Origin: Oscillospiraceae bacterium
Lineage (GTDB): Bacteria; Bacillota; Clostridia; Oscillospirales; Ruminococcaceae
Assembly: GCA_016302225.1 (NCBI GenBank)
Contig: JAEDOB010000140.1
Coordinates: forward strand, 1-6,263
Length of the DNA stretch: 6,263 nucleotides
Reading direction: 5' to 3'
Part shown: in pieces, positions 1 to 6,243 of the stretch
Layout: every line of letters starts with the position of its first letter
How positions within the stretch are numbered: the stretch's first letter is position 1
Program-made: the position numbers and the translations under genes
The notes under the pieces: model-generated
The model's input: the letters and a program-made list of their open reading frames with translations, nothing else
The model's database searches: none
Told to the model about the DNA's origin: nothing

Positions 1-1092
1 ACCGAAACACCAAAGCCCTCGGAATGCTCCGAGTTTATCGTAAAGCCCACGGAAGAATTTGTCCGCAAGCTGGGAAGAACCACGAGCGACGGCGACACTC
101 TCTACGCAAGCTACTCCCTGTCGGGCATAGAATTTGAAATGGAAGGCACTCTCTGCGACATTACCCTGACCACCGACGGCGAACGCTTCTCAGATGACCG
201 AAAGGCATACGCCGTTGTCACACGAAATGACGATGCGGAAAATTCGTGGCGTTTTCGTCTGGAGGACGGCACCCACACCTACCGAATTTTCCAAAGCGAA
301 ACCCCGCAGAAGGTGAAAATTCGGCTGGAAAAGCTGTCCGAAACCGCTATGGCGTCCGTGGGCATTGAGAAGATAAAAACCATCTCCTATTTTGAGCCGA
401 CTCCCACCGAGGAAAAGCCGCTGAAAATACAGTTCGTGGGCGACTCCATCACCTGCGCATACGGCATTGAGGGTGCGGACGAAACCTCCCCCTTTGACAC
501 CGCCGAGGAAAATCCCCTCATAGGCTATGCAAATCTCACCGCCGAAAGTCTGTCCGCCGACAAAGAGCTTATATCCTGGAGCGGCATTGGTGCGGTTTCC
601 TGCTGTACCGACAAGGTAGGCGTCAAGGAGGATTACGTGCTTATAGGCGACCTGTATCGGCTGGAGGATTTTAATTTCGACAATGTAAACGGACGAGAGC
701 CTGTGGAATTTGTCAGGGAAAACCGTCAGCCCGACATAGTTGTCATAAACATCGGCACTAACGATTATTTTTACACGGGAGATGTTCCCGAGCTTATTTC
801 CGAATTCGGAGATTGCTATTATGACCTGCTCACGGAAATTCGCCGTCAGAACCCTCATGCGGACATTATCTGCACTCTGGGCGTTCTGGGAAACAGCCTT
901 ATGCCCGAGATCGAGCGGTGTGCGGAGCGTTTCAAAAAGGAGTTTGACGAAAATATCTACACTCTGGAATTCGACCTGCACGACATTGAAAATGACGGAA
1001 TGGGCTCAAAATATCACCCCTCCGCAAAGACCCATAAGAAAATGGCTGACCGTCTGACGGAATTTATTATCGAAAATAAATTGAATAACTGA
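1..1092 (+). CDS. CE2-like SGNH/GDSL carbohydrate esterase, 5' end outside window
   Basis: The reading frame is open from base 1 to the TGA at 1090-1092 (363 visible codons). The first ATG in frame, at 139, lies inside the N-terminal domain, so the true start is upstream of the window. Visible residues about 18-130 look like the beta-sandwich (jelly-roll) domain that precedes the catalytic domain in carbohydrate esterase family 2, beginning near KLGRT and followed by a GIEFEMEGT-type strand. Residues about 140-360 are an SGNH hydrolase domain: GDSITCAYG with the nucleophile Ser149, NIGTNDY with Asn254 and Asp255, and KYHPSAKTHKKMAD with catalytic His339. Family members remove acetyl groups from xylan, glucomannan or similar sugars; the substrate here is inferred only from family. 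The first 15 or so visible residues (TETPKPSECSEF) could be a linker or the end of another domain. No signal peptide can be judged because the N-terminus is missing. No T-rich terminator follows the gene. Confidence 0.88.
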   Translation, partial: TETPKPSECSEFIVKPTEEFVRKLGRTTSDGDTLYASYSLSGIEFEMEGTLCDITLTTDGERFSDDRKAYAVVTRNDDAENSWRFRLEDGTHTYRIFQSETPQKVKIRLEKLSETAMASVGIEKIKTISYFEPTPTEEKPLKIQFVGDSITCAYGIEGADETSPFDTAEENPLIGYANLTAESLSADKELISWSGIGAVSCCTDKVGVKEDYVLIGDLYRLEDFNFDNVNGREPVEFVRENRQPDIVVINIGTNDYFYTGDVPELISEFGDCYYDLLTEIRRQNPHADIICTLGVLGNSLMPEIERCAERFKKEFDENIYTLEFDLHDIENDGMGSKYHPSAKTHKKMADRLTEFIIENKLNN

Positions 1093-1109
1093 AATATTTC
1101 AGCAAGGTA

Positions 1110-1187
1110 TTGTAGGGGCGGGGTTTCCCCGCCCGCAAGGTATAAACTTTCTTTTGGTAAATGCGGGACGGGATGCGTCCCCTACAA
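1110..1187. repeat. Pair of opposed GTAGGGG hairpin repeats
   Basis: Two GC-rich units face each other between the esterase and flavin reductase genes. The outer ends are a 9-bp inverted repeat, TTGTAGGGG at 1110-1118 and CCCCTACAA at 1179-1187. The left unit folds on its own into a perfect 8-bp hairpin (GGGCGGGG 1116-1123, TTT loop, CCCCGCCC 1127-1134). The right unit folds into GGGACG 1165-1170 with CGTCCC 1176-1181. Read outward-in, both begin TTGTAGGGG and end CCCGCA, so they are diverged copies of one family in opposite orientation. Neither has a T-run, so this is not a normal terminator. I recall short GTAGGGGCG-type palindromes as common intergenic repeats in gut Clostridia; that is memory, not a search result. 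The unit could be a small non-autonomous mobile element or an RNA-stabilising structure. Confidence 0.7.
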
Positions 1188-1226
1188 AGCAATGTATCGC
1201 TGTAAAATTTCCGAAAGGTACGAAAT

Positions 1227-1811
1227 ATGAGCAAAATAACACTAAAACCGGGAACACTTCTCGCCCCTCTCCCCGCCGTCCTTGTGACCTGCGGTACCCC
1301 GGAAAAGGCAAACGCCCTGACTATCGCATGGACGGGGATAATCAACACTATCCCGCCTATGACCTATATTTCCGTGCGTCCCGAACGGCATTCATACCCC
1401 ATTATAAAGGAAACGGGGGAATTTGTCATTAACCTGACCACCTCCGCAATGGCTAAAGAAACCGACTTTTGCGGTGTTCGCAGCGGGCGGGATATGAACA
1501 AGATCGAAAAATGCAAACTGACCTTGACGGCGGGAAAAACCGTGTCTGCGCCCGTTATCGAGCAGTCGCCCCTGTCCCTTGAATGCAAGGTTCGTGAGAT
1601 AAAGGAGCTTGGTTCCCATCATATGTTCATTGCCGAAATAACGGGAATTCAGGCGGAGGAACGGTTTATGGACAGCAAGGGAAAGCTCAATCTCCAGCAG
1701 GCGGGACTTATGGCGTATTCCCACGGCGAATACTTTTCACTGGGACGAAAGCTGGGAGATTTCGGGTTTTCTGTTCGAAAAAAACCTAAGCGAAAGGACG
1801 GTAAAAAATGA
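1227..1811 (+). CDS. Flavin reductase-family FMN-binding protein
   Basis: This 194-residue protein belongs to the flavin reductase (RutF/DIM6-NTAB, flavoredoxin-like) split-barrel family, which binds FMN and usually moves electrons from NAD(P)H or a partner protein to flavin. The family pattern is clear: PAVLVTCG (16-23), NALTIAWTGIINTIPPM (29-45), YISVRPERHSYPII (47-60), EFVINL (65-70) and TDFCGVRSGRDMNK (79-92). Length is typical for the family. The tail from about residue 185 is very basic (KKPKRKDGKK) and probably disordered. The start has GAAAGG at 1213-1218, 8 bases ahead of ATG. The stop codon overlaps the ATG of the response regulator as ATGA, which implies coupled translation. No good promoter is visible in the 39 bases between the upstream repeat and the start, so transcription may begin further upstream. 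Exact substrate and electron donor cannot be read from the sequence. Confidence 0.9.
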   Translation: MSKITLKPGTLLAPLPAVLVTCGTPEKANALTIAWTGIINTIPPMTYISVRPERHSYPIIKETGEFVINLTTSAMAKETDFCGVRSGRDMNKIEKCKLTLTAGKTVSAPVIEQSPLSLECKVREIKELGSHHMFIAEITGIQAEERFMDSKGKLNLQQAGLMAYSHGEYFSLGRKLGDFGFSVRKKPKRKDGKK

Positions 1812-2482
1812 GCAAAATTTTGATAGTCGAAGATGACGCAGATATTAGCAATATGCTCCGTGAGTTGCTGTCGCCCCATTACAGCATTTCTCAGGCATTT
1901 TCGGGAACGGAGGCGGTCATGTGCGCAGAGCGTGAGGAATTCGACCTTATTCTGCTTGACCTTATGCTGCCGGGTATGACGGGCGAGGAGGTGCTTGAAC
2001 GGGTGCGCTCTCAGGGGAATGTCCCCGTAATTGCCGTTTCCGCAAAGGACGACAAGTCCACAAAGGTGGGGCTTTTAAAGTCGGGCGTGGACGATTTTAT
2101 CGGAAAGCCCTTTGACAATGACGAGCTGATGGCAAGGATAGAAGCCCTTCTCAGGCGAAGCAGCGGCGGCGGTTCCTCGGACGTTCTCACATTTAAAAAT
2201 GTAAAGCTGAACCGTTCCACAATGGAGGTAAGCGTTCACGACAAGCCCGTGTCCCTGACCAAAAGAGAGTATCTTATCCTTGAGCTGCTTATGAGCAATC
2301 CGAAGAAAATTTTCACGAAAAACAACATCTTTGAAAGCGTCTGGAATGAGCAGTTTCTGGGTGAGGACAATGCGGTGAACGTCCATATTTCCAATATCCG
2401 ACAGAAGCTGTCCAAGCTTGACCCCGACGAAAGCTACATACAGACCGTCTGGGGCTTAGGCTTCAAAATGTCTGCCGACTAA
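1808..2482 (+). CDS. OmpR/PhoB-family response regulator
   Basis: This is a 224-residue two-component response regulator acting as a DNA-binding transcription factor. The receiver domain spans about residues 1-117: acidic pocket EDD (8-10), phospho-acceptor Asp51 in LILLDLMLPG, switch Ser78 in AVSAKDD, and the conserved Lys100 in DDFIGKPF. A short Gly/Ser linker (118-124) leads to a winged-helix output domain: LTKREYLILELL, then the recognition-helix segment AVNVHISNIRQKL, and the wing VWGLGFKM at the C-terminus. Length is normal and no key residue is missing. The start ATG at 1808 overlaps the upstream TGA by 4 bases, with AAAGGA at 1793-1798 as the likely ribosome binding site. No histidine kinase lies in the window; the next gene on the same strand is an unrelated membrane protein behind a hairpin. 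The regulator is therefore an orphan here, and its signal and targets are unknown. Confidence 0.95.
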   Translation: MSKILIVEDDADISNMLRELLSPHYSISQAFSGTEAVMCAEREEFDLILLDLMLPGMTGEEVLERVRSQGNVPVIAVSAKDDKSTKVGLLKSGVDDFIGKPFDNDELMARIEALLRRSSGGGSSDVLTFKNVKLNRSTMEVSVHDKPVSLTKREYLILELLMSNPKKIFTKNNIFESVWNEQFLGEDNAVNVHISNIRQKLSKLDPDESYIQTVWGLGFKMSAD

Positions 2483-2492
2483 TTGCTTTTCG

Positions 2493-2525
2493 GTGTATCT
2501 TCCCGCCGAAGGCGGGAAGATACAC
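2493..2525. repeat. Perfect 15-bp hairpin with GAA loop (CCCGCC core)
   Basis: GTGTATCTTCCCGCC (2493-2507) and GGCGGGAAGATACAC (2511-2525) are exact reverse complements around a GAA loop. The hairpin begins 10 bases after the response regulator stop codon. No T-run follows it on either strand, so it is not a standard intrinsic terminator, though such a strong stem could still slow polymerase or protect the 3' end of the regulator mRNA. Its core matches, in reverse orientation, the core of the hairpin at 6149-6187, which marks it as one copy of a dispersed palindrome family. Confidence 0.8.
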
Positions 2526-2562
2526 AACATATAGCATAATTTCTCTTAATGGGTGAAAACAT

Positions 2563-3006
2563 ATGGAAATTTTAGTCGCATTTATCCTGATACTTGTCCT
2601 GCTTTTCTGCACGGGTGCTCAGATGAGTCTTATAATTGCTGTGATACTGGGGGCACTAAGCCTTGTAAACCTGCTTGTTCTGGTGTTTTTCGTCTACTGC
2701 GGGATATTGCTGGCAGGTTCGGAGAAAAAGACCGCCGTTTTTTCGAAAATAGGTAAAAATGAGCATATGAAATTTGACTGCGCATATTATCTGGTTGACG
2801 GAGAGGAGTACCGCAACGCATTTCCCTGCGAGGTCGCAATGCGCAAAAAGCTGTATATCCCCGAAAAACAGGTGACCGTGCGGCTTGTTAAAAAGAAAAA
2901 TATGGTGTTTGACGCCAACGCATTTACCACCGTTATTGCGGGGACGGCATTTTTCGCCGTTCTTATGGCAGTCGCCGTACATGGGCTTTTGGATTATTTT
3001 ATTTGA
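2563..3006 (+). CDS. Small membrane protein, three predicted helices, unknown function
   Basis: I do not recognise this 147-residue protein with certainty. Residues about 1-18 and 21-51 are strongly hydrophobic and form two membrane segments or a long hairpin. A soluble, basic middle part follows (about 53-117, with YYLVDGEEYRNAF at 75-87 and KKLYIPEKQVTVRLVKKKN at 95-113). A last membrane segment covers about 119-145. The pattern of a Y-x-VDG-x-x-Y strand, a short beta domain and a final helix resembles DUF3592-type membrane proteins, but this is a weak resemblance by eye. The start follows a modest GGGTGA site (2551-2556). It lies 80 bases after the response regulator, with a hairpin between, and 32 bases before the lipoprotein gene, so it more likely belongs with the lipoprotein. 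No clear promoter is visible just upstream. Confidence 0.75.
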   Translation: MEILVAFILILVLLFCTGAQMSLIIAVILGALSLVNLLVLVFFVYCGILLAGSEKKTAVFSKIGKNEHMKFDCAYYLVDGEEYRNAFPCEVAMRKKLYIPEKQVTVRLVKKKNMVFDANAFTTVIAGTAFFAVLMAVAVHGLLDYFI

Positions 3007-3038
3007 ATATACAAATAGTATAAAGGAGAGGTTTTACA

Positions 3039-4826
3039 ATGAAACACACAAGTTCAAAGATCTTTGCCGCCGTCTGTGCGGTAATGCTCTGCGGCTGTCA
3101 GGCAAAACCCGCAGCCGAGGAGAACACCGTTCCCACCAATACCGATGCGGCATTGGCAGAAACAACCGCCGCAGCGGAAACCACCACCGAAACCGAGCCT
3201 GCGGAAACTGCCACTCCCGCAAAGCCCAAGCCCACCGCCGAAAAGGTCGCTTTCCCGTCGGAGCTAACCGATGAAACGGCGGGAAATGTGCTGTCCGCAG
3301 CCTTCGAAAACACCGTAAATTCGCTGAACGCCGCATTTGCCCCCGACAGCTCCGCACAATTTAACAGCGAAAACAAGACCGTCCGCTTTGACCTTGTAAA
3401 CGGCAGTCTGACCTTCTCGGGCATTGCCGCACAGAATGGCGATACTGCGGATATGTCACTTTCCGTTGACGACAAGAGCACGGGAAAAACTGCCTCTATG
3501 GGGCTTTTCTGCGACTCGGAGGACGCAATTCTTTCCATCATCACCCCCGATGACAAGTATGTTTACGGAGTGAATATGGAAACCGCTGCCGAGGACATCA
3601 AAAAGTCCATATTCGCTCCCGATTCGGGTTCGGATTTTGCGATTTCCGAGGATTTTGACTTCTCCGTTCTTTCCCCAAATACCGAAAAATACACCGAGCT
3701 GACAAACAAATTTGCGGAGCTGCCCCTGACCGTTTCGGAGGACGGGGACAATATTATCATCACAGCCACCGCCGAGGGCGACAAGGCTTATGAGCTTCTG
3801 TTCGGAATGCAGGGCAGTACCGATTACTCTGCGTATAAAGACGTTTACACCGAAATGAACGACGGCAAGGAGCCGAACGCCCTGCTGACCGCCGAATTCA
3901 CCGCCGACAAGACCTCCGAGGAGCTTATTTCCGCAAAGGTTGACGCTTCCATTATGGGAGATGTGCAGGACTTCACCAATGCGGGATATGAGGTAAATTT
4001 CGGTTCCGACGGAATGTCCGTGAAGGTGCTTGAGGACGGCGATGTGTCGGCAAATATTTCCATAATCTGCGACAAGACCGACGGCTATTCCCTGTCGGTC
4101 AACGCTGATACCGTTTCCGCATACACGGGCGAGTCGGAAAAGACCAACATTTCCCTTATCTCCAAGGACGGCAAATTCACATTCTCCGCAGAACAGGCAG
4201 GGGAAGAGCTTCTGAAAATGACGGGCACGGTCACCGATGAAGCCGACAAATATATGATAGTGTCCGACAGCTTTACCCTTATGGGCGAGGACGCCGAAAC
4301 CGACATTACCATAACCGTTACCGAATGCGGCAGCCTTACAAAGCCCGACAGCAAGCCCCTTTTCTCCATTACCGAGGAGGAGCTTGAAACGGTTGCCGAG
4401 GCTATCGGAGATTCTCTCTATGCAATGTTTGAAAATTCCGACTCCGCTCTGGGCGATTATATCCGCAAGACCAAATCGGCAACGGCAAATTCCAACGCAA
4501 AGTATGTGTACACAAACGCCGCTACATATACCACAAAATGCGAGATAAACGGCGTGAACATTGCCTTTAAAGCAACAGGCGGCAGCGTAGGAAATATCAG
4601 CGATGAAGAAGAGCCCGCATATGACGGCACCGAAGCGGATTTCCGCAAGGCTATGGCATACTATATGGGCAGTGATGACGCAGGCTATTTCTATGTTGAA
4701 TTTGAGAACAATATCCCCAAAAAGACCATGTGGAGCGCAGACCCCGCCTTCGGTGAAGCTGTTGAAAATGGTCAGACCTCCGATTTTGATGAAAGTCTTG
4801 TAATTGGCTGCTACCCCCTTGAATAA
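3039..4826 (+). CDS. Large acidic lipoprotein with pilin-like C-terminal region
   Basis: This 595-residue protein starts with a lipoprotein signal peptide: Lys2-Lys7 positive region, hydrophobic stretch IFAAVCAVML, then L-C-G-C with the lipidated Cys20. The Cys at position -2 of the lipobox is slightly unusual. Residues about 22-68 are a low-complexity Ala/Thr/Glu/Pro linker, typical of a tether to the cell surface. The main body (about 70-465) is acidic, rich in beta-strand-like alternation and Asp/Glu/Thr/Ser, with no catalytic motif I can recognise. From about residue 472 it changes character: a segment with SNAKYVYTNAATYTTK, then GYFYVEF, a W-containing strand, and VIGCYP near the end. 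That order resembles the globular part of pilin-like proteins of clostridia, but without their N-terminal hydrophobic helix. The start has an excellent AAAGGAGAGG site (3022-3031). Expected location is the outer face of the membrane; function is unknown. Confidence 0.88.
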   Translation: MKHTSSKIFAAVCAVMLCGCQAKPAAEENTVPTNTDAALAETTAAAETTTETEPAETATPAKPKPTAEKVAFPSELTDETAGNVLSAAFENTVNSLNAAFAPDSSAQFNSENKTVRFDLVNGSLTFSGIAAQNGDTADMSLSVDDKSTGKTASMGLFCDSEDAILSIITPDDKYVYGVNMETAAEDIKKSIFAPDSGSDFAISEDFDFSVLSPNTEKYTELTNKFAELPLTVSEDGDNIIITATAEGDKAYELLFGMQGSTDYSAYKDVYTEMNDGKEPNALLTAEFTADKTSEELISAKVDASIMGDVQDFTNAGYEVNFGSDGMSVKVLEDGDVSANISIICDKTDGYSLSVNADTVSAYTGESEKTNISLISKDGKFTFSAEQAGEELLKMTGTVTDEADKYMIVSDSFTLMGEDAETDITITVTECGSLTKPDSKPLFSITEEELETVAEAIGDSLYAMFENSDSALGDYIRKTKSATANSNAKYVYTNAATYTTKCEINGVNIAFKATGGSVGNISDEEEPAYDGTEADFRKAMAYYMGSDDAGYFYVEFENNIPKKTMWSADPAFGEAVENGQTSDFDESLVIGCYPLE

Positions 4827-4987
4827 GCGGTGGCTTTTCGGCAGATAAACCCTTTTCGGTTGCAAATGCGCCAATACTATTCTGAAATTATTTTGCTATA
4901 TCAACAAAAGTCAAGTGATTTCATCTTGAACATTAGTGCAGTTTCCACCAAAAATTAAAAATATGATGAAATTCTTTATAAAATGTC

Positions 4988-5017
4988 TTGCAAAAATACA
5001 TATTGTTGTGATATAAT
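4988..5017 (+). promoter_or_regulatory. Sigma-A type promoter for diaminopimelate dehydrogenase
   Basis: TTGCAA (4988-4993) is a fair -35 box, and TATAAT (5012-5017) is a perfect -10 box, 18 bases apart. TG at 5009-5010 adds an extended -10 element. Transcription would start near 5024, giving a leader of about 50 bases, too short for a lysine riboswitch. The surrounding gap (4827-5075) is otherwise AT-rich and shows no gene; I see no convincing terminator for the lipoprotein gene in it. Confidence 0.8.
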
Positions 5018-5036
5018 ATATCGGTAAAGTGCATTC

Positions 5037-5054
5037 GGGCGGATAATGCCGTCC
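5037..5054 (+). other. Small leader hairpin before the ddh ribosome binding site
   Basis: GGGCGG (5037-5042) can pair with CCGTCC (5049-5054), with one G-U pair, around a 6-base loop ATAATG. It ends 8 bases before the ribosome binding site. The upstream in-frame ATG at 5046 falls in its loop. It may affect mRNA stability or start selection; this is inference from one short structure. Confidence 0.35.
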
Positions 5055-5061
5055 TTAAAAT

Positions 5062-5069
5062 CGGAGGAA
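5062..5069 (+). promoter_or_regulatory. Ribosome binding site that sets the ddh start at 5076
   Basis: CGGAGGAA here contains GGAGGA (5063-5068), 7 bases before the ATG at 5076. The alternative ATG at 5046, 30 bases upstream in the same frame, has no such site and would place the ribosome binding sequence inside the coding region. The protein from 5076 begins MSKIRIGIAGYG, directly at the first Rossmann strand, as expected for the family. Confidence 0.85.
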
Positions 5070-5075
5070 TATATT

Positions 5076-6065
5076 ATGTCAAAGATAAGAATAGGTATCG
5101 CAGGCTACGGAAATCTCGGAAAGGGCGTTGAGCTTGCCCTTTTGCAGAACCCCGATATGGAGCTTGCGGGAATTTTCACCAGACGTGACCCCGCATCTCT
5201 CAAGCCCCTGACCGAGGGCGCAAAGGTGTACAGCCTTGACGATGCGGAAAAGCACGTTGATGACGTTGATGTTATGATACTCTGCGGCGGTTCGGCGACC
5301 GACCTGCCCGTTCAGGGACCTAAGCTGGCAAGGCTGTTCAACACTATCGACAGCTTCGACACTCACGCAAAAATTCCCGAGCATTTCGCCAATGTTGACA
5401 AGGCGGCAAAGGAAACAAACCATGTTTCCGTTATCTCCGTGGGCTGGGACCCGGGACTTTTCTCCCTTAACAGACTTTTAGGAAACTGTTTCCTGCCCGA
5501 CGGCAAGGATTACACCTTCTGGGGCAAGGGCGTTTCTCAGGGACATTCCGACGCTATCAGACGCATTGAGGGCGTTGCCGACGGAAAGCAGTACACTATC
5601 CCCGTTCCCGAGGCTATCGAGGCGGTAAGAAGCGGCAAAAATCCCGACCTGACCACCCGTCAGAAGCACACAAGAGAGTGCTTCGTGGTTGCCAAGGAGG
5701 GCGCAGACAAGGCAAAGATCGAGAACGACATCAAGACCATGCCCAACTATTTTGCCGATTATGACACCACCGTTCATTTCATCTCTCAGGAGGAGCTGGA
5801 CCGTGACCACAGCGGCATTCCTCACGGCGGCTTCGTTATCAGAAGCGGTCAGACGGGCAAAAACGGCGAAACAAAGCACATTATCGAATATTCCCTGAAG
5901 CTTGGCTCAAACCCCGAATTTACGTCAAGCGTGCTGGTGGCATACGCAAGAGCGGCTGCAAGACTTGCCGCAGAAAAGTGCTTCGGCTGCAAGACCGTTT
6001 TCGACATTGCCCCCGCATATCTCTCCCCCAAATCCGGCGAGGAGCTTCGCAAGACCATGCTTTGA
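5076..6065 (+). CDS. ddh: meso-Diaminopimelate dehydrogenase
   Basis: Ddh catalyses the NADPH-dependent, reversible reductive amination of L-2-amino-6-oxopimelate (tetrahydrodipicolinate) to meso-2,6-diaminopimelate, a one-step branch to lysine and peptidoglycan precursor, in the cytoplasm. The 329-residue length fits the family (about 320-330). Visible motifs are the Rossmann loop GYGNLG (10-15), the TRRDP segment (35-39) whose arginines suit the NADP phosphate, CGGSATD (70-76), SFDTH (93-97), VGWDPGLFS (122-130), GKGVSQGHSDA (150-160), TRECFVVA (199-206), HSGIPHGGFVIR (245-256) and the late LGSNPEFTSSVLVAYARAA, all characteristic of Ddh. The start at 5076 is chosen over 5046 because of the GGAGGA site and the usual N-terminus. 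It has its own strong promoter and no overlapping neighbour, so it seems to be a single-gene unit. No regulatory leader beyond a small hairpin is visible. Confidence 0.97.
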   Translation: MSKIRIGIAGYGNLGKGVELALLQNPDMELAGIFTRRDPASLKPLTEGAKVYSLDDAEKHVDDVDVMILCGGSATDLPVQGPKLARLFNTIDSFDTHAKIPEHFANVDKAAKETNHVSVISVGWDPGLFSLNRLLGNCFLPDGKDYTFWGKGVSQGHSDAIRRIEGVADGKQYTIPVPEAIEAVRSGKNPDLTTRQKHTRECFVVAKEGADKAKIENDIKTMPNYFADYDTTVHFISQEELDRDHSGIPHGGFVIRSGQTGKNGETKHIIEYSLKLGSNPEFTSSVLVAYARAAARLAAEKCFGCKTVFDIAPAYLSPKSGEELRKTML

Positions 6066-6071
6066 TACGGC

Positions 6072-6116
6072 TTTTGCCGCTTAATGCCGCTTAATATCGT
6101 ATAGTAAACGGCAAAA
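6072..6116 (+). terminator. Possible weak 3' stem-loop after ddh
   Basis: TTTTGCCG (6072-6079) is complementary to CGGCAAAA (6109-6116) and is followed by ATTATTTT. The 29-base loop and the broken T-run make this a poor terminator candidate. A shorter CGGC-TTTT-GCCG hairpin (6068-6079) competes with it. The clear terminator is further downstream at 6205-6240. Confidence 0.25.
6076..6095 (+). repeat. Tandem 10-bp direct repeat
   Basis: GCCGCTTAAT occurs twice, back to back (6076-6085 and 6086-6095), just after the ddh stop codon. It may be a local slippage duplication. Confidence 0.7.
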
Positions 6117-6148
6117 ATTATTTTACTTTGAGTGGAATTTGAATAAGT

Positions 6149-6187
6149 TATATATTTCTACCCGCCTTCGGCGGGTAGAAATATATA
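6149..6187. repeat. Perfect 18-bp hairpin with TTC loop (CCCGCC core)
   Basis: Bases 6149-6166 pair perfectly with 6170-6187 around a TTC loop. The inner part CCCGCC-TTC-GGCGGG is the reverse complement of the core at 2502-2516, and the outer arms differ from that copy while staying fully self-complementary. No T-run follows directly, so termination is left to the hairpin at 6205-6240. It is interpreted as a dispersed palindromic repeat placed in the 3' region of ddh. Confidence 0.8.
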
Positions 6188-6204
6188 TGACGTTTTCTAT
6201 AATT

Positions 6205-6240
6205 GGGTGTTCCCGTCAATTGGCGGGGCACCCTTTTTTT
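6205..6240 (+). terminator. Intrinsic (Rho-independent) terminator
   Basis: GGGTG (6205-6209) pairs with CACCC (6229-6233), and inside it CCCGTC (6212-6217) pairs with GGCGGG (6222-6227, one G-U), with loop AATT. Seven T residues follow at 6234-6240. The T-run on one side only makes it act for + strand transcription, most likely from ddh. Confidence 0.88.
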
Positions 6241-6243
6241 AAT

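Noticed and set aside
190..981. A 263-codon minus-strand open frame opposite the esterase gene
   Set aside because: The + strand frame carries all SGNH catalytic motifs; the minus frame shows no known motif and is a by-product of base composition.
1110..1187. CRISPR-like or riboswitch interpretation of the hairpin pair
   Set aside because: There are only two opposed units with no regular spacers, and no conserved aptamer core that I can recognise.
2493..2525. Intrinsic terminator after the response regulator
   Set aside because: The stem is very strong, but neither strand has a T-run after it, so it is listed as a repeat instead.
2553..2756. 67-codon + strand open frame overlapping the small membrane protein
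   Set aside because: It overlaps in another frame, lacks hydrophobic segments or motifs, and the frame starting at 2563 gives a coherent membrane protein.
3456..4874. A 472-codon open frame on the minus strand opposite the lipoprotein gene
   Set aside because: It mirrors the codon bias of the + strand gene, has no ribosome binding site that I can see, is Cys/Gly/His/Val-rich with no recognisable domain, and the + strand gene has a clear signal peptide and start.
5046..5075. Upstream in-frame ATG for ddh
   Set aside because: The ATG at 5046 lacks a Shine-Dalgarno site, and the GGAGGA at 5063-5068 is placed for the ATG at 5076, which gives the usual Ddh N-terminus.
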